A stretch of 64,000 bases of DNA from Kiloniellaceae bacterium (GCA_021776195.1 JAJFGK010000012.1:62001-126000), one strand, 5' to 3'; counted from the first letter of the stretch, positions 26,776 to 35,282 are shown. The notes: a model not told the origin generated them from the letters alone. Translations and numbers: made by a program.

Positions 26776-29199
26776 TTAGTCTCTTGACGATGAGTGGTCT
26801 TGGTTCTCTTGTTCGGCCGTAGCCATTCTAAGTGGCTCATTGGCCGACCTAAGATGGAGATCGCGTTGCGGAAACGGTATCTCGATTCCTTGCGTCCGAA
26901 ACTGCTCCAAGATCGCAATTCGCAACTCCGTCGCCGTAGCAAAAAGGTCACTTATATTGGGGATGAAAGCACGTAGTTCGAAGTTCAGGGAGCTGTCGCT
27001 GAAACCCAACAATACGACGTCTGGACCCGGTTCACTAAGCACATTCTCATTCTCCGTCGCGCAACTTCGTAGAATCTCCAAGACTTTGGTGACGTCACTG
27101 TCGTAAACGACGTCAACGGGGACGTCAACGCGACCGCGGGTAAGGCCGTGCGTACGGTTGACGACAGCAGACGAGACTAGATCGCTGTTGGGAATGATCA
27201 CCGACGCTTCTTCAAATTTGGAAATCTCTGTCGAAACGACACCTATCCGCTGCACAAATCCCTCGTGCTCTTTTACTCGGATCCAATCGCCGGATTTAAT
27301 CGGTCGTTGGATCAGCAGAATGAGACCGGATACAAAGTTATCGACCGTGTTTTGCAATCCAAAGCCAACACCCAGCAGCAGAGCGCCAAAAAGCACCGCA
27401 AAGCTCGTTAGATCGATGCCAAGCATCACGATCGCAGCCGCGATGGCGATCACAAAACCTGCATACCTCAGAACCGTGTCGATCGAATCGCGGAGCCCAC
27501 AATCAATGGACATACGTTCCAGGATTTTGTGACGCAGCAGATTCCGCGCCAGCCGCATCAAGAGAAAAATGACGACAAAGACCAAAACGGCCACTACGAA
27601 ATCGTCGGCACCAAGCCGGAACTCACCAACTGTGAAGTTGGTGCCTGTTTGCCTAAGCCACAGCCAGAGTACGTCGAGGGGTACACTCCAAAATCCCAAC
27701 AAGAGCAGTACGAAACTGGTAACCACGGTCAGATCGAGAACGATGTGCGAGCATGTTTCGGTGAAACTTCTTTCGGTTTGCCGGAAGGTTGCAGAGTCAT
27801 TCGAAAACAGCGCCCGCAGTCCCTCGTGCAAGATGGGTCTGATGAAATAGGTAGCGACCACGAGAAGTAGCGAGCCTGCGATGTGCACGATCACAAACGC
27901 GGAAAAATTCACATATCCGAACAAGGCCGCGGTAACGCAACCCATGGCTAAAGCCGCAAGGCCGAGGCGTAGTAGGTTAGACCACCGCCGCTGCCGCCTA
28001 CCTTCCGGATCGCCGAACAGGGGCAGGCAGGCGACATAAACCGCGTATGCGGCAAATGCGAACACCGCGAAGAGCTGCAGTGCCAGCAACAGCTGCTCTG
28101 GCGTGCGACGGGCCAATTGCACGACAAGGTAAGCGCCAAAGAAGACCGCGATTAGTATACATAACCCCTGAAGCAAGCGGCGCAGGCGTCGGGCGGCATC
28201 ATCGGATCTTGGTGAGAATCGCGCCTTTGCGTCCGTTGAAGAAAAGGCAATGTGGATGATCGGAAACAACCAAAAATAGATGCCCAACCCGATCAACATG
28301 CAAGCCCCCGCCGTCACCCAAGGGAGGTCCATGAGCGGTGTGAGCGCGATCATCAACGAGGCAAGTGAGCCACAAAGTATCGCCGGCAGAATGCCGCGGC
28401 CCAATGCCTGCACCACACGGATGATCGCCAGCTTTCTCTCGTCCGCGCACTGCGCAGGTCTCCCACCGTAGCCGTGGAGACCAGTGGCCCGAGCCATCCA
28501 TACGATCATTCCGGCCACCACAGTAACGGCAAGTAAAGCGAGCCATGTGAACCAAGTACTCGTCATCAGCACCCCCAACTCGAGGCGCAGGGGATCCATC
28601 GAACCCAATAGGATCGCTATGTCGGCAGTTCCTGGACCCTTGTCCAACAGCGACGCAGGGTCATCTTTGGTCAGGATCCAGTCGACCAATCTGGTTTCGC
28701 TCAAGAGGGCCAGTTTCTTCAACAATTCGTCGGCCCGGGCGTTGATCAGGCGTACATAGGTCAGTTGGGCATTCAACGCGGCCAGGTGCCGTTGATGGCG
28801 CTTGCGTTCCTCGGCTATGATCGTGGCCTCTGGGGGCTCATTGTCCATTGCGGGTGGACCGATTGCGATGAGAGCACGCTCCGGTTCCGACATTTTGGCC
28901 TCAGCATCGTCGGCGATAGCGCGTGCTTCTTCCACCACACGACCAATACGTCCCACAACTCGCTCAACGGTTGCTTCGGTTTGCGCCGGGTTTTTCTCGA
29001 GCGTCGCGACGGCGGTATCGATCTCTTCGAGTTTCCCGAGCCATTCAGAATAGAGTTCTTGAAGCGCCTCGCCGTCGATTTCGACGACTCTGGGTTGGCC
29101 TGAATCTGATTGGCTGCTCTCTTTCTTGTCTCCGCCCAGGGACGGCAGGGACTGCGCGGCTGCCGGGTCTGGCGGCAACAACAGACACAACAACGCCAC
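26776..29199 (-). CDS. MscS-family mechanosensitive channel with DUF3772-like N terminus
   Basis: 807 residues. The N-terminal part (about 20-180) is a charged, coiled-coil periplasmic region like DUF3772. About ten hydrophobic segments follow between residues 200 and 590, and the MscS pore and beta domain at the end is unmistakable: LGVGFGLQNTVDNFVSGLIL, QRPIKSGDWIRV, then STEISKFEEASVIIPNSDL. This is the KefA/YbdG-like large architecture that releases solutes on hypo-osmotic shock. The only start in frame is GTG 29197-29199, giving a short signal peptide ending AAAQS; the coding-like sequence just upstream could extend it if a rarer start is used. Less GC-rich than its neighbours. Confidence 0.85.
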   Translation of the reverse strand: MALLCLLLPPDPAAAQSLPSLGGDKKESSQSDSGQPRVVEIDGEALQELYSEWLGKLEEIDTAVATLEKNPAQTEATVERVVGRIGRVVEEARAIADDAEAKMSEPERALIAIGPPAMDNEPPEATIIAEERKRHQRHLAALNAQLTYVRLINARADELLKKLALLSETRLVDWILTKDDPASLLDKGPGTADIAILLGSMDPLRLELGVLMTSTWFTWLALLAVTVVAGMIVWMARATGLHGYGGRPAQCADERKLAIIRVVQALGRGILPAILCGSLASLMIALTPLMDLPWVTAGACMLIGLGIYFWLFPIIHIAFSSTDAKARFSPRSDDAARRLRRLLQGLCILIAVFFGAYLVVQLARRTPEQLLLALQLFAVFAFAAYAVYVACLPLFGDPEGRRQRRWSNLLRLGLAALAMGCVTAALFGYVNFSAFVIVHIAGSLLLVVATYFIRPILHEGLRALFSNDSATFRQTERSFTETCSHIVLDLTVVTSFVLLLLGFWSVPLDVLWLWLRQTGTNFTVGEFRLGADDFVVAVLVFVVIFLLMRLARNLLRHKILERMSIDCGLRDSIDTVLRYAGFVIAIAAAIVMLGIDLTSFAVLFGALLLGVGFGLQNTVDNFVSGLILLIQRPIKSGDWIRVKEHEGFVQRIGVVSTEISKFEEASVIIPNSDLVSSAVVNRTHGLTRGRVDVPVDVVYDSDVTKVLEILRSCATENENVLSEPGPDVVLLGFSDSSLNFELRAFIPNISDLFATATELRIAILEQFRTQGIEIPFPQRDLHLRSANEPLRMATAEQENQDHSSSRD

Positions 29200-29642
29200 C
29201 TTTAAGATTCTGCTTAGAGACCTAGAAGACAGCCTGATACCCGGAAGCGCCCCGCGCTACGATTTCTGCCGCCACTTCATAGAGCACACTACAAGTGAGC
29301 TCTCAATGTTTAGTCCATCCGGTCCTGATCGAGGAAGCTGGAGTTGTTAGAGTTTCTGAGTCCACGGAGGGGACTGGATGAAAGCACAGGGCCATGTCCC
29401 CAGATCTTAAGCGGCTCGCCTCGACTACCAGACCCCACACGAGGTCCTGCAAAAAGCCAAGAATGGTGCACTTGCAACCTAAATCCGCATGGAATCCGTC
29501 AGGCACCGGGAACTGGTGCGCCCACGACAGCCAGGGCCAAAGCCATGGGCCGGGATGCTCGCGATTTCCTTGGCGCTTGGTAGGACAGCGCGGCGGTAGA
29601 TTTATCGCGGAGGCGCCAGTCCGCGTGACACCACGGCCCCGC
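29200..29642. other. Intergenic region with possible transposase remnant
   Basis: A 443-base gap between the MscS gene start and the end of fliS1. At 29411-29482 one frame reads RLDYQTPHEVLQKAKNGALAT followed by a stop, which resembles the C-terminal end of IS3/IS481-type transposases (their usual L-x-Y-x-T/S-P-x-E-V-x motif). Upstream in that frame there are stops, so nothing intact remains. The rest shows no gene, tRNA or clear terminator that I can support. Confidence 0.35.
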
Positions 29643-30146
29643 TCACACCGAGAGGGTGAAACCGCCCGGGGGCAGGGGTGCTGGCTGTTGCGGGTCCTTC
29701 TTGGCCGGGGCCGAAGCCGGCGCCGCCGCCGAACCGGCGCTGGCCGGCGCGCCGCCGGCGGGGCCGTTGCGGGCCTCCTGTTCGACCAGGACGCGCCAGG
29801 AGTCACGCACTTCGCTCACGGTCGCGATGACCGCGTCGCAGGCCTCGGCGGAGTTGGCGAAGTTGAGCTGCTGCAGGTCGCGAAAGACCCGGTGATAGAA
29901 CTGGTCGAGCATGACCGAGACGTCGCCGCCCTGGTCGAAGTCGAGGTTGGCCTGGAGGCCGAGGACGATCTTGCAGGCTTTCTGGGTCGCATTGAAGCGC
30001 GCTTCGATATCGCCGGTCTCGATACCCTGACGGGCCTGGCCGATCGACTGGATGATGCCGTCGTAGAGCATCACGATGGCGCGCAGCGGGCTGACCATTT
30101 TCGACGCCTCGGCATAGGCCGAGCTGGCGCTGTAGGCTTGCTTCAC
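29643..30146 (-). CDS. fliS: Flagellin export chaperone FliS (copy 1)
   Basis: 167 residues from GTG 30146. The N-terminal 125 residues are the four-helix FliS fold: SSAYAEASKMVSPLRAIVMLYDG, KACKIVLGLQANLDFDQGG and DQFYHRVFRDL are the conserved helices, with the D-x-x-x-G-G turn. The last 40 residues are a low-complexity Ala/Pro tail. FliS binds the C-terminal helix of flagellin in the cytoplasm to prevent premature assembly. It follows fliD by 120 bases on the same strand and is probably cotranscribed with it. A second FliS is encoded at 35376. Confidence 0.85.
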   Translation of the reverse strand: MKQAYSASSAYAEASKMVSPLRAIVMLYDGIIQSIGQARQGIETGDIEARFNATQKACKIVLGLQANLDFDQGGDVSVMLDQFYHRVFRDLQQLNFANSAEACDAVIATVSEVRDSWRVLVEQEARNGPAGGAPASAGSAAAPASAPAKKDPQQPAPLPPGGFTLSV

Positions 30147-30266
30147 AGGTTAGAACCTTCTTCCGCCTCGCGATCCTGTCTCAGGCCGCCCACGCGGCCC
30201 CCTTGTTCACACGCTTTCTAGCCGCGCGCCGCCCATTTGTCCGGACGGTCTCGTTGTTGCTGCCCG

Positions 30267-31997
30267 CTAGTTGTTGTTGCTCGCCTGGAGGAAGGCCTTC
30301 AACTGGTTTGCCGTGGCGTCCGCCGAGGCAAGGGCCTGCTCCAGAGCCGCATACTTTTCGATCAGGCTCTGCTGGAAAATGACCAGTCGCGCGTCGATGT
30401 CCTGGATCTCATCGGAATAGCCCGAGTTCTGTGCCTGCAGCCGGTTGATCTCGTCGGTAATCAGGCCGCCGGAAATGGAGGTGTTGGCCTCCAGGTCCTG
30501 AAACAGCCGCTCGGCGATCCCCAGCGAGGTGGAGATGTTGATGGTCTCGGCGCCTTCGCCGGCATCGTCCGGGTCACGGGTATAGGCCAGCACCAGGCCT
30601 TCATAGTCCGTGCCCTCGATCCCGCGCAGCAGATTGCCATCCACCTCAAAGGCATCGGCGCCGCTGACTTGAAGGTTGAGCCCGTTGATGGCGCCGGCCG
30701 GCACGGTGATCGAGAAATCGCCGACATCCAGGGTCGCGTTGCGGTCGATGACCGAGACCCGCGAGGAGGAGGACGAGAAGCCGAATTCCAGGACCCCCCG
30801 CACCCCGTCCAGATCGCTGACCAGGGCGGCATCGAGCTTGGCGCTGTCGATGGTCAGAAGACTCTCCGAATCGAACTCGATTCCGATGTCGCGAAGGTTG
30901 GAAAAGGCACCCGCGGCAACGGTGCCCACGATGGATGTCAGGTTGTTGCCGATATCGTTGCTGAGCTGGCGCAGCAGCGGGTCGGCGAAGAGGATCGCGG
31001 TGTCGGCGACCTCTCCCTCGCCGTTGACCTCCTCCTGCGACTGAATGAACAGCTTCACGTCGTTGTAGGCGGCGACGAAGGTATCGAACTGGGCCCGGAT
31101 CGCCGACAGGTCGGCTTCGATCTCCAGGGTGATGGTGGTGGTGTTGTCGGCCTTGAAGAGGTCGATGGTCACGCCGGTGATGACGTCGTCGACCTCGTTG
31201 TTGTCGCGCTGAATCTGGGTCCCGATGCCGTCCAGGGTGAAGAGCGCGGGCTGGCTGGTCTGCAGAACGTCGCTGTAGGTCGCGCCATTATCGGCCGAGA
31301 CGCCCAGGGTCGACAGCAGCGTGCCGGTGGTACCGGACAGCTCGATGTCCTTGTTGGTGTCCTCGGCGGTGAAGATCAATCTGTAGTCGGCGTCGGCGAC
31401 CTTCACCAGCGAGGCGCGCACGCCGGTGGTCGAGGAGACCGCATTGACCGCGTTGACCACATCGGAGGCCGATTGGGTCGACGTGATCGAGATGGTTTCG
31501 ATGTTCTCCGCGGCGGCGCCCGCCAGATTGATCGTCAGGTCCTCGGTGATACCGAGAGCGGCGACCGGGTCGGCGATGGCGGCGCTGGAGATCTTGTGCG
31601 CCGTGGCGATCTGCTCGACGACGATCTGGTGAATTCCGGGTTGTGCCGTGTTGTCCGCGGTGGCGCCGAGTATCTCGGCCGCCGTGGTCGCCGTGTCCGA
31701 GGACAGGAAAATCGATTTTTGCTCGAAGAAGTTCTCGGTCAAGCCGGTGAAGCCCGGCGGATTGCGCAGGGCGTTGACCGCGGATTCGAAGGTCTGAGCC
31801 AGGCCGCTCAGCTCTTGATAAGCGGCAATCTTGGTTTCGTTGTCGGTGATCTTCCTTTCCAGCGTCACCGCGGGCTGGCGCTTGGCGAAGAGCGACGCCT
31901 CGATGAGAGCGGCCGTGTTCAGGCCGGAGAACGAGCCGGTCAGGAGGGGCTTGTCGTCAATGAAACTTACAGTGCCCTGGGTGCCGCTGATTGCCAT
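30267..31997 (-). CDS. fliD: Flagellar hook-associated protein 2 (filament cap)
   Basis: 576 residues. The N terminus (DKPLLTGSFSGLNTAALIEA, ITDNETKIAAYQEL) is FliD_N and the C terminus (GGLITDEINRLQAQNSGYSDEIQDID in pieces, then the RLVIFQQSLIEKYAALEQAL coiled coil) is FliD_C. The middle contains repeated beta domains (ATAHKISSAAIADP, IVVEQ). FliD pentamers cap the filament and fold incoming flagellin. The short helical ends match the family. It lies between flaG, whose stop is 89 bases upstream, and fliS1. No sigma-54 element was found in front of it. Confidence 0.9.
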   Translation of the reverse strand: MAISGTQGTVSFIDDKPLLTGSFSGLNTAALIEASLFAKRQPAVTLERKITDNETKIAAYQELSGLAQTFESAVNALRNPPGFTGLTENFFEQKSIFLSSDTATTAAEILGATADNTAQPGIHQIVVEQIATAHKISSAAIADPVAALGITEDLTINLAGAAAENIETISITSTQSASDVVNAVNAVSSTTGVRASLVKVADADYRLIFTAEDTNKDIELSGTTGTLLSTLGVSADNGATYSDVLQTSQPALFTLDGIGTQIQRDNNEVDDVITGVTIDLFKADNTTTITLEIEADLSAIRAQFDTFVAAYNDVKLFIQSQEEVNGEGEVADTAILFADPLLRQLSNDIGNNLTSIVGTVAAGAFSNLRDIGIEFDSESLLTIDSAKLDAALVSDLDGVRGVLEFGFSSSSSRVSVIDRNATLDVGDFSITVPAGAINGLNLQVSGADAFEVDGNLLRGIEGTDYEGLVLAYTRDPDDAGEGAETINISTSLGIAERLFQDLEANTSISGGLITDEINRLQAQNSGYSDEIQDIDARLVIFQQSLIEKYAALEQALASADATANQLKAFLQASNNN

Positions 31998-32086
31998 GTC
32001 TGGTCTCCATAAGAGAACGCAGTCTAGAAGCCAAATGCTTCAAGAATCTTAAAACTTTAGGGACTTCGACGAGGGTCCGAGCGCCG

Positions 32087-32470
32087 CTAGACGTCGATCT
32101 GCGTGCTGGGCGGCGTCGCGGCGCCGTCGGACGGCAGGGTCGCGGACGAGGGCGGGTCCTCCGGCGGGAACTCCAGCAGAACGTCGCCGGTTTCCTTGTC
32201 GAAGATACGGATGATCAGGCGGCCGGATTCGGAGTCCTTGTAGGTGGTCAGGGCCGAATCCGAGCTCTTGGGTTGCGGTGAGCTCTGCGGCCGTGCGATC
32301 CGCTCGCCCAGCTTGCGCGGCTCCGTGGCCGGCGCTTCGGGTTCGCGTACCTTCGCCAATGTAACCGAAGCGGCCTCGCGAACCGGCGCATCGGCCCGGT
32401 TGCTTTGGGCGCGCGGCTGTCTGACCACTTCCGTGGCGACCGCTCCCCCGCTGGCAATTGCTTCTGGCAT
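32087..32470 (-). CDS. flaG: FlaG-family flagellar protein
   Basis: 127 residues. The diagnostic FlaG core is near residues 85-105: LIIRIFDKETGDVLLEFPPED, corresponding to the family V-K-V-x-D-x-x-T-G-E-V-I-R-x-I-P-P-E strand pair. The N-terminal 80 and C-terminal 20 residues are Ala/Pro/Ser-rich linkers. FlaG proteins influence filament length and are usually encoded beside fliD and flagellin, as here. First gene of a probable flaG-fliD-fliS transcript that follows flagellin 1 by about 105 bases containing a hairpin. Confidence 0.78.
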   Translation of the reverse strand: MPEAIASGGAVATEVVRQPRAQSNRADAPVREAASVTLAKVREPEAPATEPRKLGERIARPQSSPQPKSSDSALTTYKDSESGRLIIRIFDKETGDVLLEFPPEDPPSSATLPSDGAATPPSTQIDV

Positions 32471-32538
32471 CGTCCTGGTATCCTGTATCTCGGTTTCCCG
32501 TTACCCTTAACTATCGAATCCCTGGTCGGTGGGAAGTC

Positions 32539-32558
32539 GGTGGGGCCGAAGCCCCACC
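32539..32558 (-). terminator. Hairpin after flagellin 1
   Basis: A perfect 8-bp stem (32539-32546 with 32551-32558) encloses a four-base loop that reads TTCG on the flagellin strand, a stable tetraloop. It begins 18 bases after the flagellin 1 stop codon. There is no T-run after it, so it may protect the 3' end or attenuate rather than terminate outright. Confidence 0.5.
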
Positions 32559-32575
32559 TTCTCCTAGAACCGCGA

Positions 32576-33409
32576 TTACTGCAGCACTCGCAAGAGCGAC
32601 TGCGGCAACTGGTTGGCCTGCGACAGGGCGGACACGCCGGCCTGCACAAGAACCTGGGTCGCCACGAGCTTGCTTTGCTCGGCCGCGATATCGACATCCT
32701 TGATCGACGAGTTCGCCGCCTGGAGGTTCTCAATCGTGGTGGCGATCTGCTCGCCGCGGAACTGGAACCGCGACGTGAAGGCACCGGTGTTGGCCCGGGC
32801 CTGGGAGACACGGTCGATCGCCGTATCCAACGCGGTCAGGGCCGAAGCCGCACCGGTTGAGGTGGCAACCGTCGAGGAACCTATACCCAGGGACGCCGCC
32901 GTGTAGCTCGCGACGGAGGACAGGGTATCGAAGTTCACCGAGATGGTGTCGCCGGCCGAGGTGCCGACGAAGAAGGTCTGCGTGTTCGCCGAGCCATCCA
33001 GCAGCTTGGTGCCGTTGAAGGTCGTCGTGTCGACGATACCGTCAATTTCACTGCGCAGCTGGGTAAATTCAGCGTTAATGAAGCCCCGCTCGGTGTCGGA
33101 CACGATGCCCGACTGCGACTGGGCGGCAAGAGACTTCAGCCGCTGCAGAACGTCGCCGACACGGGCCAGACCGCCGTCGCCGACCTGCAGGAAAGACGCG
33201 GCCTGCGAGGCGTTGACGCCGGACTGCTGGAGCACGGTAACGTCGGCACTGAGACGCGAGGAAATCGCAAGGCCCGCGGCGTCGTCGGACGCCCGGACAA
33301 TGCGCGAACCACTGGCCAGCTTGGAGATCGAGCTGGCCGCGTCGGCGGCATTGTTGTTGAGGAAGCGAAGGGCCGAATTGGCGGCCGTATTTGTGGCAAC
33401 AACAGGCAT
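32576..33409 (-). CDS. Flagellin 1
   Basis: 277 residues from ATG 33409, preceded by AAGGA. The N-terminal D0/D1 helices (NSALRFLNNN, SISKLASGSRIVRASDDAAGLAIS, SQAASFLQVGDGGLARVGDVLQR in pieces) and the C-terminal helices (FQFRGEQIATTIENL, then AAEQSKLVATQVLVQAG, ALSQANQLPQSLLRVL) are complete. The central variable domain is minimal, as in short alphaproteobacterial flagellins. It is the filament subunit, exported through the hook and assembled under FliD. A strong sigma-54 element at 33536-33550 and paired ftr-like palindromes lie upstream. Serine and threonine are common in the middle, offering O-glycosylation sites if the FlmG-like enzyme acts here. Confidence 0.92.
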   Translation of the reverse strand: MPVVATNTAANSALRFLNNNAADAASSISKLASGSRIVRASDDAAGLAISSRLSADVTVLQQSGVNASQAASFLQVGDGGLARVGDVLQRLKSLAAQSQSGIVSDTERGFINAEFTQLRSEIDGIVDTTTFNGTKLLDGSANTQTFFVGTSAGDTISVNFDTLSSVASYTAASLGIGSSTVATSTGAASALTALDTAIDRVSQARANTGAFTSRFQFRGEQIATTIENLQAANSSIKDVDIAAEQSKLVATQVLVQAGVSALSQANQLPQSLLRVLQ

Positions 33410-33535
33410 AGTACTAATTCCTTCTACATGAAGATGGTGTACCCGCCACTTCCTGCGGCGGGCGTTCGAAGTCTGCCTACTTGGCTGACCCTGGTCCAAG
33501 ACGCCCTGGGGACGGCTTTTCTCGAACTAAACGAC

Positions 33536-33550
33536 GCAAGCGCCGTGCCA
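33536..33550 (-). promoter_or_regulatory. Sigma-54 (-24/-12) promoter of flagellin 1
   Basis: On the minus strand the sequence is TGGCAC-GGCGC-TTGC, a full match to the sigma-54 consensus TGGCAC-N5-TTGC. It lies 127 bases before the flagellin 1 ATG, predicting a leader of about 115 bases. A sigma-54 activator (FlbD-like) is encoded at 45344. Confidence 0.8.
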
Positions 33551-33661
33551 AGTTTGGCCGACGCTCATTCGTATCCAATGATAACAATGTCTTAGAGAAA
33601 ATCGTCAAAGTAAATTTAACGAACTCTTCACCCTACAGCAGGACTTTCTTTCCCGGTCACA

Positions 33662-33706
33662 CGGCAAGATCTGCCGAGCCAAGAGAGAATCCGGCAAAAA
33701 CTGCCG
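33662..33706. promoter_or_regulatory. Paired ftr-like sites (candidate FlbD enhancer)
   Basis: Two palindromes CGGCA-N5-TGCCG occupy 33662-33676 and 33692-33706, about 112 and 142 bases upstream of the flagellin 1 -24 element. Their spacing (30 bases, close to three helical turns) suits cooperative binding on one DNA face. The second one agrees with the Caulobacter ftr consensus for FlbD as I remember it. That FlbD binds here is an inference. Confidence 0.6.
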
Positions 33707-33812
33707 ATGCCTCAGGGCAGTTGGTCTGCGACAGAACGACCGATCCCCGACCCGTCGCCTCCGGCGAGAAGGCGGCCAGGAGCCAGCGGCCACAAGGCAG
33801 CGAAGCGGCGGC

Positions 33813-33847
33813 GAAGGAGGCAAGCCGGCTTTCGGCTTTCCTCCTTC
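33813..33847 (-). terminator. Hairpin after flagellin 2
   Basis: An 8-bp outer stem (33813-33820 with 33840-33847) and a 5-bp inner stem (33823-33827 with 33833-33837) form a long hairpin 29 bases after the flagellin 2 stop codon. No T-run follows, so it may stabilise the message as well as end it. Confidence 0.5.
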
Positions 33848-33875
33848 GTTTCCATCCGTCGTGCCGTGGGCCTTA

Positions 33876-34712
33876 CTACTGCAGGAGACGCAGCAGGTTC
33901 TGCGGCAACTGGTTGGCCTGCGACAAGGCCGAGACAGAAGCCTGCACAAGGACCTGGGAGGAGACCAATCTCGATTGTTCCGCCGCCAGGTCGACGTCCA
34001 GGATCGAGGACTGAGCCGCGGTGATGTTCTCGATCGAGGTCGCCACCTGTTGGCCGCGGAACTCGAAACGAGAGATCACGGCGCCGACATTGGCCCGCGC
34101 CTCGGAGACGCGGTCGATCGCCAGGTCGATGACGCTGAGCGCCGACGAAGCCCCGGTCGCGGTCGCGACCGTGCTGCTGCCGACCCCCAAGGACGCGGCC
34201 GTGAAGCCCGCGATCGACGAAGCCAGGTCGTCGAAGTTGACCGCGATGATATCCGTGGCCTCGGTGCCGACAAAGTAATTCTGGGTGTTGGCCGAGCCGT
34301 CGATCAGGGTCTGACCGTTGAACCCGGTGGTACCCACGATACCGTCGATTTCGCTGATCAGCTGGGTAAACTCGGCGTTGATGAACCCGCGCTCCGTGTC
34401 GGAAGGAACGCCTGACAGCGATTGCGCCGCCAGAGCCTTCATTCGCAACAGAACGTCGGCGATACGCGCCAGGCCGCCGTCTGCGACCTGCAGAACGGAC
34501 GCGCCCTGGGACGCATTCACCGCCGCCTGGCGGAGAACCGCCACATCGGCCCGTAGGCGGGTTCCGATGGCGAGGCCCGCCGCGTCATCCGATGCCCGAA
34601 CGATGCGCGAGCCACTGGCCAGCTTGGCGATCGAGGCGCTGGATTGCGCGGAGTTGAAGTTCAAGAAACGCAAGGCCGTATTGGCTGCGTTGTTAGTTGT
34701 CACGGTTGGCAT
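33876..34712 (-). CDS. Flagellin 2
   Basis: 278 residues from ATG 34712, preceded by GGGAG. It is a close paralogue of flagellin 1: the SIAKLASGSRIVRASDDAAGLAIG helix, the SDTERGFINAEFTQLISEIDG segment and the C-terminal ALSQANQLPQNLLRLLQ helix align directly, with most differences in residues 150-210. Both genes keep independent sigma-54 promoters, so both should be expressed late. Two flagellins may build different filament segments or buffer modification. No flaF or flbT gene, which usually tune flagellin synthesis in alphaproteobacteria, is nearby. Confidence 0.92.
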   Translation of the reverse strand: MPTVTTNNAANTALRFLNFNSAQSSASIAKLASGSRIVRASDDAAGLAIGTRLRADVAVLRQAAVNASQGASVLQVADGGLARIADVLLRMKALAAQSLSGVPSDTERGFINAEFTQLISEIDGIVGTTGFNGQTLIDGSANTQNYFVGTEATDIIAVNFDDLASSIAGFTAASLGVGSSTVATATGASSALSVIDLAIDRVSEARANVGAVISRFEFRGQQVATSIENITAAQSSILDVDLAAEQSRLVSSQVLVQASVSALSQANQLPQNLLRLLQ

Positions 34713-34815
34713 GTCATACTCCCGTACACGACAGATGGAAGTTGGTGACCGGTCCTCTCGACCGACCACCGATATCCCGCTAGGCAAGGAACCTCATTCG
34801 GGACACCCCCCTGTC

Positions 34816-34830
34816 GCACAGATCGTGCCA
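34816..34830 (-). promoter_or_regulatory. Sigma-54 promoter of flagellin 2
   Basis: On the minus strand: TGGCAC-GATCT-GTGC, keeping the invariant GG and GC with the correct spacing (one change from TTGC). It is about 104 bases before the flagellin 2 ATG, much like the arrangement for flagellin 1. Confidence 0.72.
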
Positions 34831-34916
34831 GAGCCGGAAATACATTTTTTATAGTTTAATATCAATTAGATAGCGATTTCTCTTGTCGCCTCCCCAAGGC
34901 CAAAAGCAAGCCACCA

Positions 34917-34954
34917 TGGCAAAAGCTGCATGCCATTTGAGGCAAAGTCTGCCG
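34917..34954. promoter_or_regulatory. ftr-like sites between flagellin 2 and fliS2
   Basis: TGGCA-N5-TGCAT at 34917-34931 and AGGCA-N5-TGCCG at 34940-34954 resemble the palindromes near flagellin 1 and lie about 90-125 bases upstream of the flagellin 2 -24 element. The first is imperfect in its right arm. Confidence 0.5.
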
Positions 34955-34956
34955 AC

Positions 34957-34971
34957 TGGCACAAGACTTGC
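34957..34971 (+). promoter_or_regulatory. Orphan sigma-54 promoter match
   Basis: TGGCAC-AAGAC-TTGC on the plus strand is a perfect -24/-12 element, but the nearest gene in that direction, fliS2, starts 400 bases away and has its own element. It could drive a small RNA or a long fliS2 leader, or be a chance product of the adjoining GGCA/TGCC palindromes. Confidence 0.45.
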
Positions 34972-35267
34972 CGGCCAGGGCTGGCGGCCACGACGGCCCA
35001 TCGGACGAAAGGCGCCACCGTGGCCGGGGCCCTCCCCCGGGACTGACAATTTCGGTCTGTCCTTATAGGTATCCCACAGGCGGTGACGCCGGGTAATCCT
35101 CGGGACGGCCTGTCGAGGAGCACCGGCCGACAACGCAGCGGCACAGAAAAAAGCTCCCCCTGCCCTGCAACATTTACTGGGCAGGTCGTGCAGAGAGCCA
35201 TGCCGTTGACCAGCGCCAGCTGCACATTTCGCCCACAATACAATGAGTTATGCGCAGTCCCCTGGCT

Positions 35268-35282
35268 TGGCCCAGGTCTTGC
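35268..35282 (+). promoter_or_regulatory. Sigma-54 promoter of fliS2-fliK-flgD-flgE
   Basis: TGGCCC-AGGTC-TTGC has one mismatch to TGGCAC-N5-TTGC and keeps the GG/GC core. It ends 94 bases before the fliS2 ATG. A weaker ftr-like site GGCA-N5-TGCA lies at 35179-35191, about 77 bases upstream. Confidence 0.65.

Larger units (their letters stand above)
33410..33875. other. Regulatory region between the two flagellin genes
   Basis: These 466 bases contain no convincing gene. Reading away from flagellin 1 they hold its leader (about 115 bases), the sigma-54 promoter at 33536-33550, an AT-rich spacer with an A/T-run suited to DNA bending (33590-33620), two GGCA-N5-TGCC palindromes at 33662-33676 and 33692-33706, and the flagellin 2 hairpin at 33813-33847. 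Confidence 0.7.

Noticed and set aside
30237..32012. 591-residue plus-strand frame opposite fliD
   Set aside because: Antisense to a certain fliD gene, no ribosome binding site, no recognisable domain.
34849..35238. Minus-strand frames of about 125-129 codons between flagellin 2 and fliS2
   Set aside because: Cys/Trp/Arg-rich without motifs, overlapping each other and the promoter elements, and no ribosome binding site.
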